Origin: Ixodes scapularis
Taxonomy: Eukaryota > Arthropoda > Arachnida > Ixodida > Ixodidae
Reading direction: 5' to 3'
DNA: 64,000 nucleotides
Assembly: GCF_016920785.2 (NCBI RefSeq)
Contig: NW_024609837.1
Location: 49,044,745-49,108,744, forward strand
The position numbers and the translations under genes are program-made. Shown here one piece after another: positions 53,982 to 64,000 of this stretch (positions within the stretch are counted from its first letter, which is position 1; each line of letters starts with the position of its first letter). The notes beneath the pieces are model-generated. The model was not told the DNA's origin. It saw nothing but the letters and a program-made list of their open reading frames with translations, and ran no database searches.

Positions 53982-56680
53982 TTTGAGACGTCTTGTGTTT
54001 GTCCTGTCTTTGTAGCCTCCGTCTTGGGTTTTAGAAATGTTTAAGCGGAGTTCATCTTTCGCTTTAAATTCAACTGCTCTCGTTATCGGTGGCAGCAATG
54101 CACCCGGCGGAAAGTGGGTATTATAAATAAATAAATTATTAATAAATTGTTTTATTTTTCTCGTGTCCACAAACAACCTCTCGGTTTTCAGTGTGGTGCA
54201 CTAAACATACATGGAGTAAAACCTAAAAATACAGGAAACAAGAACGTTGTATTATTAAAAGTCATGCAACATAATCGTAATGCAAAAATTGATAATAGAT
54301 TAATTCCCAAACATCCAGTCACGAAGATTTAACATAAACTCCTGGGTGGATAAAAAGATGACGAGGTTACATTTCTTTGAATCAAAAGCAATTTGTAACC
54401 TTGACAATGGGTTTACAGCGGACATGCAAGTTGGATAAAAAGTTTAAATGTTTCGACTCGGGCGAGCGGGAACATGAAACTCAATAGTTTGTAATAAAGT
54501 CGCCAAATTTACCCTGCCATGAACTACTTTGTGAAGGAATAAAAAATCTCTGTACTGGCCTTCTCAAGGCCAATTTATGCCTTGAGAAGGCAGTACAATC
54601 AGAATTTAATTTAAGAATTAACACGTAAAAAAAGAATGTGCCTGAAATACATCAGCTGACAATTCATCCTTTGATCCGTCCTGTGCGCAACCAGCCAGCA
54701 TTGCATACGTTGTATGCCCTTTACTAACCACGCCGTTGTCTTTGAAGAGTATCTAACTATATAGCACTCCAAGTCTACTAACAGAGCTTTAGATACCCGT
54801 GCGAACACTTCTGCGTACTTGTTTAGAAGTTCCGCTGTTCTTCTTTAGATCGCAGTATGGCCATGAAATCGTTAGGGAGAATGATAATGATTTGGGTATA
54901 TAGCAACCGCAAGACACTCATTATCTCATCCCTTTTTTATCTTTGAAGTTACTGCGGTATTTATCACTCAGTACACACTCCGCTTTGGCTGGAATTTGCA
55001 CATGGCCTAAAAGTTAAAGGTGAATGCGCCAAGGGTACAAATAATTGAACCAGATGCGCCTGCTAACCTTACTGGCCCTGAACGTTGTTTTTTCTCTTTT
55101 TTTTTATATACTCCGTTCCATTTTAGGTCCGGACGCAGCGAACACTACGAGCTATCCTAGCCAATCCTGCGCTGTGAACGTAGCCCGTGATACGCTTTCC
55201 GCGCGTCGCTGTGCCGCCTCTCCTAAATCACGTGACACTCACACGGCCTTGGATTGGTTCCGATGGCTCGTAGCATCCGCCGCGCACGGAGGTCAGGTGA
55301 AACGCTGTATATTCGAATACTTTGAATAAACACTCCTAACAAATACAGGATATGCGACGTCATAGTGTGAAGCCTTTCGTTTCAATAAATGCCGAAAACT
55401 CACGGTCCAGTACCTAAACTAGTGTTTGACGTAAACTACTGTTTGGAAACTCAACAAGAAGGCAAGTCGAAAGGTTCTTTATTGAGTTCTTGCCGGCTTT
55501 AGTTTGAAACATCAACTGAATACTGATTGTCATATTGATATCATTTTTGTTCCAAAAGGAGCCAATTGCTGCTTGAATTACGTATCACGATGAGGAGGGA
55601 AAAAATAATAATACACATAATTTAAATCATAATTTATAGCTTAAGTTAAATAGCGATTTAAATCAAATCGATTTTTTTATGCTGATTTGAATCAAACCTT
55701 CTCGGCATATATAATATCAAAACCATACGTCTACGGGTTATCTAGCATTCGATGCAAATTTTGTATTTAAGTGATCTTTCTGTAGTAATGTCAAATAATT
55801 ATCAAGCAAGGCAGATGTATATCGATATGAACATGAACAAAAAGCGGTGCTCTTTTTGTCGAATTTGAGGGTTGATCTAGCTTTCTTTCTATCCTCCACT
55901 TATTTTCGTAAGCAACACAATTTCGTATTGACAGCGAATCAAAAAGCAAAAGAAAAAAACAAACAAATAATGCCATATTATAAGAACATCAAAACGTAAA
56001 AAAAAAACTTTTTCACTGCTAAACAAACCAAGCTGCATTTGGTCTTGTATAGCGAGGCTTGCGTAAAGTAAGTCCTGAATTAAACAGACTTTAATTTGAC
56101 AGAAAATATGTTTCTTACGAATTGTTTTGAGTGATTAGGTAGAGTAATAAAAAATCCTACATGCTCACAAATACGTTTAGTAATAAAGAACCAGAAGCTT
56201 TAAGCTACAGTGAAGTCATTTTAATTTTATTTAGTGCAAATAAATTTGATATAAATATAATAACTGAATCATTTGACTTAAAAAGTCACACTTTTCAATA
56301 GCCACAAGAGAAACCAAGTATGGAAAACATGTATTATTTACATCCGAAAAGCCTTTACAGTGGAAGAACAAATAATAATTTAAAAATTGCTATGACATCA
56401 TACTTTGGGTTATTTGTTCATTTAAAGACTAATATTAATGCAATATGACGTGTTGGGCTAGTTGGTTTGAGGCAAACATCTTGGGAAGATACAGCGGCAA
56501 CGAAACTTGGACAGGAGTAAAGAAACAAACAGGACAGGACGGCGCTGAACTAACAACTGTTTATTACAGAAAAGGGGAAGGAAGAAAACAAGAAGCATCT
56601 TAATCAGATAAAAATATATCGACATACACAAGCGTTCCAACCAAACAGCATAGTATGTCACGATAGACCCAATCAGTGAC
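53982..56680. other. No gene recognised; one hairpin
   Basis: AT-rich, with a 19-bp stem-loop at 54551-54597 (TGTACTG.CCTTCTCAAGGC against its complement, one bulged base, 8-base loop) and GATTTAAATC words near 55610-55690. No coding call. Confidence 0.45.
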
Positions 56681-57001
56681 TACCCTAGTGAAAAAAGTCA
56701 TTTGTATGAGAAATTTCTTGTGTCCAATAAACACATATGAATCATACAAGATATATAAGAACGTATAATAACCATATAAGAACCATATAATATGTAAAAG
56801 AACCATTTACGAAACTTATAAGAAACTTCTCGCAAGTCTCTTATATGGCCCTTGAATGTTCTCATATACCTCGTTTAGTTCTTATATAGTTCTTGTATGG
56901 CTCTTATGTGGTTCTTATATGTTCTTATATATCTTGAATGATTCCTATGTGTTTATTGGACACAGAAATTTCTCATACAAATGAGAATTTTCAATAGGGT
57001 A
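56681..57001. mobile_element. Foldback MITE with TA borders
   Basis: Both ends read TACCCTA(G/T)TGAAAA inward, then CATTTGTATGAGAAATTTC, GTGTCCAATAAACACATA and ATCAT.CAAGATATATAAGAAC. The inverted arms are therefore more than 100 bp long. The centre (56760-56930) has repeated ATATAAGAAC/GTTCTTATAT words. Borders are TA at 56681-56682 and 57000-57001, compatible with Tc1/mariner-type insertion. Non-coding; the two long arms could form a hairpin RNA. Confidence 0.75.
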
Positions 57002-59246
57002 CGTAATGCCCCTCATAGTCGATCGCAGGTACCTGAACTCCCTGTCAGATAACGCCACTGAGGGTTCGCTGACACATCCTTTACTCTTGTCCAAGTTCTC
57101 TTGCCGCTGTTTCTTCCCAAGATGTTCACTAATATTTATCAGTAAACTCGTCAAAACATTTATCAAATATACGGTACCTATTTAAAAGTTAAACAACTTC
57201 AAAATCATAGTTAAAATATTTTGGTACAACATCATTTGAGCAGGGACATATATTACAGTAAAATAAAATACAAACAGGGCACATTTTATTTGTTGTTTGT
57301 CACCTTTGAAACTATGCAGAAAAAAGTAATTGAGTTCCAAAATATATATAAAATTTTTTAAAGTATATAAAATAGTTTTATATTTTTATATATTTTTATA
57401 TTTCTTTGCATATTATCAATTCGCGTGCACATTTTTGCTAAAGCGAACCTGGTAGTGAGCGCCCACCATTATTTTTCAATCCAAACACGTGGTCGTTATT
57501 GTAGAAAAGATTACCTTTAAGAACCTTCCTTTTTAATTATATTTATAATATTTCAAATGCAAAATTTTCGTACAAAGTCATTACAAAAAAAACACGAAAA
57601 TATGAAAGTTCGAGGAGCATTACCAGTCCAGTCGAAACTTTTCCTGCGATCAAAAAACGCCCTCTGCATTTAAAAGCATCAGAGCCAATTAGTATATGCG
57701 CGATCCCAAAGTAAAATCGAAAGAGGACAATAGAAAGGAATGTTAGTGAGTAATTGAGCGGAAATGTGCAAAGAAGGATCTCATGCGTTCCTGTGGTAGC
57801 TCTCTGAATGCGATCGCGCGTATCTCGCATTCCGTGCAACCTAAGAAAAGCCTTGCGCGGACGGCGCCGAACGTACCGTTCCTCCCCGTCGAATTTGCCT
57901 CTGGGCACCGTCGCTCTACGCAAAAGCGTGTATTTCCTTTTTTCTTTATGCAGAAGCGCACAAAATTAATCGAGTCCATAAAACTATTTCTCTTTCTTTT
58001 TTTTTAGCGTTTGAATATGCGTATGGCGATAGTAACTTTGCAAAAGCCTTAGACATAAAAGCGAGACGCGAACGCGATATCTAAAAACAAGGCACAAAAG
58101 CAATTAAAACGATAAAATCTTCCACACTTTGTACAGTATTTTTTTTTCATATAACGATGCACTTTTTTAAGCCCTGGTATTAAGTTCGGGGAAATGGGGA
58201 CCGATAGAAAAAAAATGTCAAGATAGGTTAACTACTTAGCTAATAACCTAAAGCGTTAATTAACGTTTGCTGTGTTGTTATTGTGTATTTGGCGATGTGG
58301 GAGGGGTTACAGAATGAAGTTGGGGAAATGGCGCTCGACCTCATTACGATCTAACTGTCACGTTAAATATCAATAAAACATTTTTAGTCCGCGCTACGGA
58401 TCAACAATGGTATTCTTGTGCAAGATTTTAAAGTCCAGTTTTGGAACTAACGCGTTAGTTTTTTTTATTAATGTACTAACGTACTCGTTAGAACACCAAA
58501 TGACTAACGAGTAAAGTAATATCACCATTATTTTACGGTATCTCCTCTAAATTTACGTTACGCGCTACTCGTCACTTTTGATTGAAAATTGCTGCATAAT
58601 TTTTTAAGAAAAACAATTGTCTTGTGTACACTACGTAAAACTGGCAAAGAGACCCCAAGGAAGCAATGTATAAGCGGCACCATTTCCAAAACTCTAGGAA
58701 TACACTTTTAACATTCCAAAATTTGGCCCAAAAGGAGCAAGATTACAGCTGCGCGGAACCTGTAAACGTCATTTGTGCACTCTTTGTAAAAAAGATGGTA
58801 ATATTACCGTGGCCGCACCCTAATTAGCCGTCTTGCTGGAAAGAGACATCAGTTTAGAAGGCAACAGGCTGCCGCCGCTCGAAGGATTATGCCTCAGAGT
58901 TTCTGGCTACTCCAGCTGGTCACATCCATCACTTCAAAGCGAATAAATGATCCTTCTCTCAACAACAAAAACGATAAACTCTAAGCTTGGAAGCCTTCAC
59001 GTTCCCAAGCTTTGAACCAAAACAAGTGTGTCAACTTTGGCCGGGTGCTGACGTGTCGTTAACTGGAAATGCGTCGTTGGCTTGTGAATGAATAAAATAA
59101 CATTTAGTTTAACGGATTAACTTTGATTACATGACGAGGTCTATTTTGCGTCCGTTACGTGGCGTGCATCCGGTAGTTCTTTTCAGAGAGGTTTCTTCTT
59201 GCCAGGCAGGTGCTATGGGTAAGGTTCAATTCTCCGTATCGTGCTC
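57002..59246. other. No gene recognised
   Basis: AT-rich. ACTAACG/CGTTAGT words around 58440-58510 resemble a degraded transposon end. The ORF at 57543-57923 has no family match. Confidence 0.4.
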
Positions 59247-59435
59247 GCGAAGCGTCAAGTGTCCGAGGATGTACATTGCACATCCTGCCGAGGCCAGACA
59301 AACAAGCTGGCCAAGCTAAACGTGTTGACGATGTACATTACAGCTGTGCTAATCGCGCTCTCGAAGCGTGATGTGTTCGAAGATATACATTACACATCCT
59401 GCCGAGGTCGCACAAACAACCTGGCACAGCTAACA
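59247..59435. repeat. Direct duplication of about 120 bp
   Basis: CGAAGCGTCAAGTGTCCGAG..GTACATTGCACATCCTGCCGAGG (from 59247) recurs as CGAAGCGTGATGTGTTCGAA..ATACATTACACATCCTGCCGAGG (from 59363). Both copies run into (A/C)(A/C)AAACAA(G/C)CTGGC. An unknown repeat, about 85% alike. Confidence 0.65.
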
Positions 59436-59594
59436 AGTGGCAAGGCTATCGCAGCATTGAACGGCGACCGTCACCAGAAAGACGTCACCATCTTTTAGAA
59501 TATCTGCCTTCTTGTGCAGATTGTGTGCGTTTATAATCTATAAATGCGGTATATACCCCACTCCTCTGCTATAATGCCACGGAGCAGCAGAGTG

Positions 59595-59617
59595 AAAATA
59601 AATAAATAAATAAATAA
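59595..59617. repeat. (AAAT)n microsatellite
   Basis: Tandem AAATAAATAAAT following an unrecognised stretch; it may be the 3' tail of a LINE or SINE on the plus strand. Confidence 0.85.
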
Positions 59618-59807
59618 TCACTCTGAACAAGCGTATCATTGCCGAAGTTTATAGAGGCGGTTTGTTGTAAACAGCTGTCATATACCAACAGTGAAGCACA
59701 ATGTAACGACAAACTAACGTAAAAGTAACGTCCCTTAGTCATGGCAAGTAACGACCCCGGTATTTCGTTACATTTGCAAAATGGTAGCGGAGCCCTCTAA
59801 AGTGTTA

Positions 59808-60205
59808 AGGCCCGTTCACACTCTTGCGACCTCTTAAACCTAGATTCCTTACAACTTCCTAAACCAGAAAACACACTGGCGCCATCTATTGGGAAGTAGT
59901 GTAAACTCGGCGGTCCGGCATATTTTTTTTTTTTTTTTATTTCTCGCGCGTTATCTTTTCTTTCTTGGCTCGAAAAACCTTTGTCAATGTTATAAACGAG
60001 CTTTTCTATAGGTATTACGCACATTTGACCTCGGAAATCCCGCAAAACCTTCGCTCTTGTAAAATGCAGTTCCAGGGTCACCGCATAGATGGCGCCACAA
60101 TGCCAGTGTCTTCCCTCATTTTAAAAACATTTAACAAGTTTTAAAAGAACTCGTCTCTCTCAGTCGTACTCGGTCGCACTCGGTCGCAAGAGTGTGAACG
60201 TGCCT
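59808..60205. mobile_element. PIF/Harbinger-type MITE, 398 bp
   Basis: The ends are inverted: AGGCCCGTTCACACTCTTGC on the left and, on the right (reverse complement), AGGCACGTTCACACTCTTGC, both followed by GACC. Exact TTA duplications flank it (59805-59807, 60206-60208), as for the 3-bp TWA sites of PIF/Harbinger. It sits inside a region with GTAACG/CGTTAC words on both sides, so it probably landed in another element. Its termini resemble those of the MITE at 4339. Confidence 0.82.
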
Positions 60206-60679
60206 TTAGCTTTTTCCTAAGCTAAGGAGTAACGTTATTTCGTTACTTATTTTCGGCAGCGAGCAAAACTTTGTTTTATACAGAAAGAGGCCGAGGAGTG
60301 CTTGTGCCATCGATTCCTCCGCTCTTCGCTTGCGTCGGATTGCTGACGTCCCTTTTGGCGCTGACTCGTGGGTTGCAGAGCTGCCGCTGGGCGAACCGAT
60401 ACATGTTGCGAGCTAACGCCGTGTATAGATGTGACATTTTCGTTTCGTAGCGACCACTACAGACTATTAATCGAAATCTCTCAACACTGCTAGACGATAT
60501 TGATGTCGAGCGCGAATTCTCCACTTACGATCAACCTATTTTAACGTGTTACCAATTATCCTGAAGGACTTTGCGGTAAACGCTACGCGAGACATATATT
60601 CACCCCAGATATACATGCTGAAAAGTAAGCCATCTTTAAAAAATGCACATGCATAAATTCAAACACACAGGCTCAAAGA
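60206..60679. other. No gene recognised
   Basis: CGTTAC/GTAACG words near 60222-60250, then unassigned sequence. The ORF at 60276-60524 has no supportable match. Confidence 0.4.
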
Positions 60680-61110
60680 AGGGGAAAATTTGTACAAGAC
60701 ATTTTAACGTTGCAAAACTTCGTGTTTGAAACATGTCGGACTCGTGATACCGATAGCGCACTGTGATAGAGACCTTGGGAAAATAATCTAAGATTTCTAG
60801 CACTTGAGCTAACGGAAATATGTTTGTGTAGAGATGCGAGAAGGATAGGACTGTTTATGGATCCATGAAGTGACCTATCCAATAACCTAACACCTTGAAT
60901 AGACATCCTATTATTTAGATTGTTCAATCTTAGACTAGTCTTATCAAATTAAATTAAATGTATTATTTGTGGCCATAAAATATGTCGCAGATTATCCGAA
61001 CAAATCGTTTTTGTATGTGTTCAATACCTTCACCTGCTGTACTAGAGGTATAGTTCCAGACGATTGTGAAAAATTCAAGTTTAGAGCGTACATGAGTATT
61101 GAAGAGTCCC
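60680..61110 (-). pseudogene. Jockey/CR1-like LINE ORF2 C-terminal fragment
   Basis: The minus strand reads LLGLFNTHVRSKLEFFTIVWN, EHIQKRFVRIICDIFYG, then in shifted frames NNRMSIQGVRLLDRSLHGSINSP and FSQGLYHSALSVSRVRH. VRSKLE(Y/F)..IVWN and (I/L)..IQ(K/R).FVR are hallmarks of the region after the RT in Jockey-like LINEs. It has multiple frameshifts and no catalytic part. Confidence 0.68.
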
Positions 61111-61469
61111 AACAGACATTTATTTATAAGTGGTAAATGGTCTACTTAAACAAACCTTTATTCCCAACGTGCACAGGGACTGACTAACAATAGTGAGAAT
61201 CTGTGAGAATTGCAAAGAGCATCAAGGAAAACCCCTAACTCTCTTACAAGCCTGCTTCGAGTTAGTTCCGATTTTCATAAAATATGCTGGTACATTGGCT
61301 CGCGTGCTACACTTCCTTGACAAAGTCATTACTTGGGTCTTGAGGGATTCGAATGTTGATCGTTCGAGATACTCCATCTTTGTTCTGAATAAACGCCCTC
61401 TTGCTGCAAGGAGAAGTCGGTGATAAACTTTACCGGACGAAACAGCTGTATATTGGGGGCCAATATTGT

Positions 61470-62420
61470 CACGAATGAAAATCGATGAGGCGACGAAAAC
61501 TGAAGCAAACTAAACGTTTAATGGAGCGAACTTATGCCAAACAACAGAATAGAAAAAGGCTAGCGTCGCAGGCGTCGATTGCGGCGAAACAGCAGGACTG
61601 AACGCCTGGGGCGAGACTGACACTGGCTCGCCACGCGGAGCCCCCGTGTAAACGGAAGGAGTTCTGGAACGTTCGGCGTAGAACGATCAGCGTCTAGAAC
61701 ATTCGGACCTCAAATACGCAACAGATTTATCGAACTTACTAGAATGCGAGAGTTACAGAGATAAGAAAACTATAAGTCCGCTGCCAGGAATCAAAACGTG
61801 GCCCCTTGCGTGGGAACCAAGCACGATAACCGTTCGGCCACGGGCGCGCTGCCTACCTGGTCAGCTGCGCGCGCGGCAAAATGAGCCCTTGCGAGTAATT
61901 TGAGGTAGATATAAGCTCATCTATAAGAATAAACAAGGAAATACCAAGATCAAGGTCCTGAGGCGCAGTTGAACTATAGAGATAAAGGGACGTCAAAAGT
62001 TGCCGGAAACTCTAACACAGTACTGTCTTTCATGTAGATCACCCCAAAACCAGGTAAGGCACTCAAAGCGAAGTCCCTAGTTCTGAAGTTTCAGCAACAA
62101 CAATCCGTGATTAAACTTGTCGAGGGATATAGATATATCCAAATATAGTGCATCTATCTCACCCGGACTCTGAACTGCAGGCATAGAATAAATTTGCATA
62201 AATTAGTTTCAACGAATCTGCCTGCTAAATGCCCATGCTTCACGGAAACTACATTTTGTTAAAAAGAAATATACAAACGGCTGTAGAGTCTCTTGCAATA
62301 TTGTCACAAATGACAGGCAGAGAGACGGCTAATTGATTAAAAAACAAAGCGTTTAATAGGGCAAACTTGTACCCAAGACAAAGCCAGAGCTACAGGCGTT
62401 GGAGGCGTCGTAGGCAGCGT
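61470..62420. repeat. Two diverged direct repeats starting TGTCAC
   Basis: TGTCACGAATGA..GAGGCGACG..AAACGTTTAATGG.GCGAACTT (from 61470) and TGTCACAAATGACAG..AAAGCGTTTAATAGGGCAAACTT (from 62304) continue into similar AGGCGTCG.AGGC text. The spacing is about 830 bp. They could be diverged LTR-like ends or two copies of an unknown repeat; identity looks too low for the LTRs of a young element. Confidence 0.45.
61783..61849 (-). other. tRNA-like remnant (possible SINE head)
   Basis: The minus strand reads GCGCCCGTGGCCGAACGGTT, with TGGCCGAACGG fitting an A box (TRGYNNARNNG). About 40 bases on, GTTTTGATTCC resembles a decayed B box. The acceptor stem does not pair, so this is not a functional tRNA. 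A weaker similar pattern lies on the minus strand near 62630-62690. Confidence 0.35.
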
Positions 62421-62799
62421 GACAGCTGGATCTAGCTCTGGCGAAAGCTATAAAAAAACCACGTGCAGGCTTTTTTATAGCAAGTGTAGCGTCCATGGCG
62501 TACCACCCCGGAAGTAGTAGTATAACACTAAGCACACGCGGAAAATAGAGGGCACTTGCGTGTTATTTTTGTATCCTCCCAGAAACTAACGAAATAATAA
62601 ACGAAAGGTTCGCGGCTGGAATTCTAACCCTGGGCTGCGACGTGATATCCGGGCACGCTAGCCAATGGGCTGCTCTTGCCTTCTTTCTCTATTGTCGCTG
62701 CGCTACTCTAGCAGATTGTACTTGAGAATGCGGCAATATGAGGGCGTGGCTGGAACGAGCGTTACTACACTAGCTCTGTTTTACAGCTCCGCTTGAAAT

Positions 62800-62822
62800 G
62801 GGGGGGGGGGGGGGGGGGGGGG
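62800..62822. repeat. Poly(G) tract, 23 G
   Basis: A homopolymer directly after GCTTGAAAT; length uncertain in any assembly. Confidence 0.9.
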
Positions 62823-63035
62823 TCTGCGGAGGTCGCGAGAACTAGTGTCGCTGCAGTCGAGTACTGGTTCCTGTTCCTTGAGCCGCTTTATTGAGAATGT
62901 GATGGACGCTGGCTTCGCTCCTCTTGTTCTGCTTCGTTTGCTTGTTCTGCGCTGTCTTCCCCTTTCATTTCCTCTTGCGAACTTCCTGAATTATGAGTTC
63001 TGTGTAGCCTAGTTTCGACTCTAAAGGGACGTGAT

Positions 63036-63113
63036 ATGCCGACCTGTTTTGCGCCGTGCTGTAAGGGTGGTTACCGCAACGATGCCTCAGCTCAGGGCTA
63101 TCTTTCCTATTGA
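63036..63113 (+). pseudogene. Possible THAP-type zinc-finger start, truncated
   Basis: ATG 63036 opens MPTCFAPCCKGGYRNDASAQ and meets TGA at 63111-63113 after 25 codons. An initial MP.C...CC.GGY is typical of THAP domains in transposases and in host proteins, but the later C..H of the finger and the AVPTY-like tail are not visible in any frame downstream. It could be a decayed transposase exon or chance. Confidence 0.28.
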
Positions 63114-64000
63114 CTTTGTGGGGATTGCGTACATTTACGTCCGGGGAACGGTGCTCAAAGGGAACGGGAACGCCCGATTCCCTCACGCCGATTTATCGCG
63201 GATTTCCCGGAAATGGAAGAAGCGCGGAGGAGTGCGAGAGAGTAAGCCAGCAGGATGGCGATACGCATCGAGCAGCCTCGATGCCAGACAACACCAGCCG
63301 GAACGTCCACGGCTTACGCCTTCTCGAGGGAGGCAAACCAGAGGCTCCCACAACTTCAAAAGGTGGAAACAAGCTCTGCACAGAAAATACAGAAGAATCA
63401 AAATCTGCAGACTCTTGTCTCCTTATACACCACTTAGAGCTGCCATCAGAGGAATTAAGCTTTACAATTATGCACATGTCAGTTCCTCGTTCATACTTGA
63501 CTCCAAGAGCGTGAGTGAATGATCATGCGGCATTTGGTTGCAGAGCGTAATAGTGAGCCTGAAAATTAAATCATACGGGGCACACCGATTCGTCGCTCTA
63601 TGCTGCAGTCGACGACGCGCTGGACGGAAGACCCAAGTTCTAACGACTCCTGCAGTGCCGTTAGTTTTTGATATCGCCACGTGGCGCTACTTCCATCCAT
63701 TGCCTGGGACAGGGAGCTCCGAAACTATGTCGTTTCTATAGTCAGTTACGGGATAATAAAAAGTTTTCAAGGGAAAGGAGGGCAGGGGAGAAGGAAGCGG
63801 ACGGTATGCTGGAGAGGAGAGAAGAAAACCCCCTCTTCTCTTCAGCATTTAGTCTGCTTCCTTCTCCCCAGCCAGAAAAGGGGGACGGGGGGGAGGGGGG
63901 GCGCTGTTCAGCTAAGTCGCAATGCTCGTTGATGAGTTTCTGGTTTTGGCTTCGCAGCAAGAGCAGTTCGACGCCGATGGTGCCACCATTTGGGCAACGA
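63114..64000. other. No gene recognised
   Basis: Mixed-composition DNA with overlapping ORFs on both strands (63031-63522, 63183-63477). None shows a family signature I can support. G-rich runs occur near 63885-63902. Confidence 0.4.

Noticed and set aside
1..64000. Functional tRNA, rRNA or CRISPR array
   Set aside because: No complete cloverleaf, no rRNA signatures, and the tandem arrays have no unique spacers.

Overview
The window looks like repeat-dense, intron-tolerant nuclear DNA from an animal, most likely an arachnid and plausibly a hard tick. That guess rests on RNase H-bearing LINEs, CR1/L2-like LINEs, Penelope-like elements with GIY-YIG nucleases, a BED/hAT transposase gene with a spliced intron, and many MITEs. 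The species call is inference from family resemblance. I found no convincing single-copy host gene and no structural RNA gene; almost everything that can be named is a mobile element.

Layout. 1-3.88 kb: local duplications and a small hAT-type MITE. 3.90-9.90 kb (+) and 10.07-15.89 kb (-): two near full-length copies of one LINE family, tail to tail with about 170 bp between them. The plus copy is broken by stops and a frameshift. The minus copy has both ORFs open and a perfect 15-bp target-site duplication (TSD). 16.92-31.62 kb: a 5'-truncated CR1/L2-like LINE (-) split by a 12,806-bp insertion. The insertion (17257-30062) has TAGTG termini, an exact 8-bp TSD, terminal clusters of AACCGG/ATTCGAA-like motifs, two large tandem arrays in mutually inverted orientation, and a decayed two-exon BED-hAT transposase gene between them. 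I regard this as the most interesting object here: a giant hAT element whose subterminal zones have grown into satellite arrays.

31.6-47.7 kb: mostly unrecognised AT-rich DNA with LINE scraps, three Penelope-like fragments (two head to head), a Tc1/mariner-type MITE and a weak piggyBac-like fragment. 47.69-53.40 kb (-): another full-length LINE with a 15-bp TSD. Its ORF1 is open, its ORF2 is broken only by one TAA, and its RT region carries a striking double perfect palindrome that looks like a template-switch insertion. 53.4-64 kb: a TTCGAA-rich hAT-like end, a TA-flanked long-TIR MITE, a TTA-flanked PIF/Harbinger-type MITE, a LINE 3' fragment, duplicated unknown repeats, a tRNA-like remnant and a possible THAP-type start.

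How the parts work together: the LINE ORF1/ORF2 pairs encode their own nucleic-acid-binding protein and endonuclease-RT-RNase H. The MITEs would depend on transposases supplied elsewhere. The hAT element carries its own gene, now inactive. Many long ORFs inside the satellite arrays are artefacts of a 129-bp period (3 x 43).
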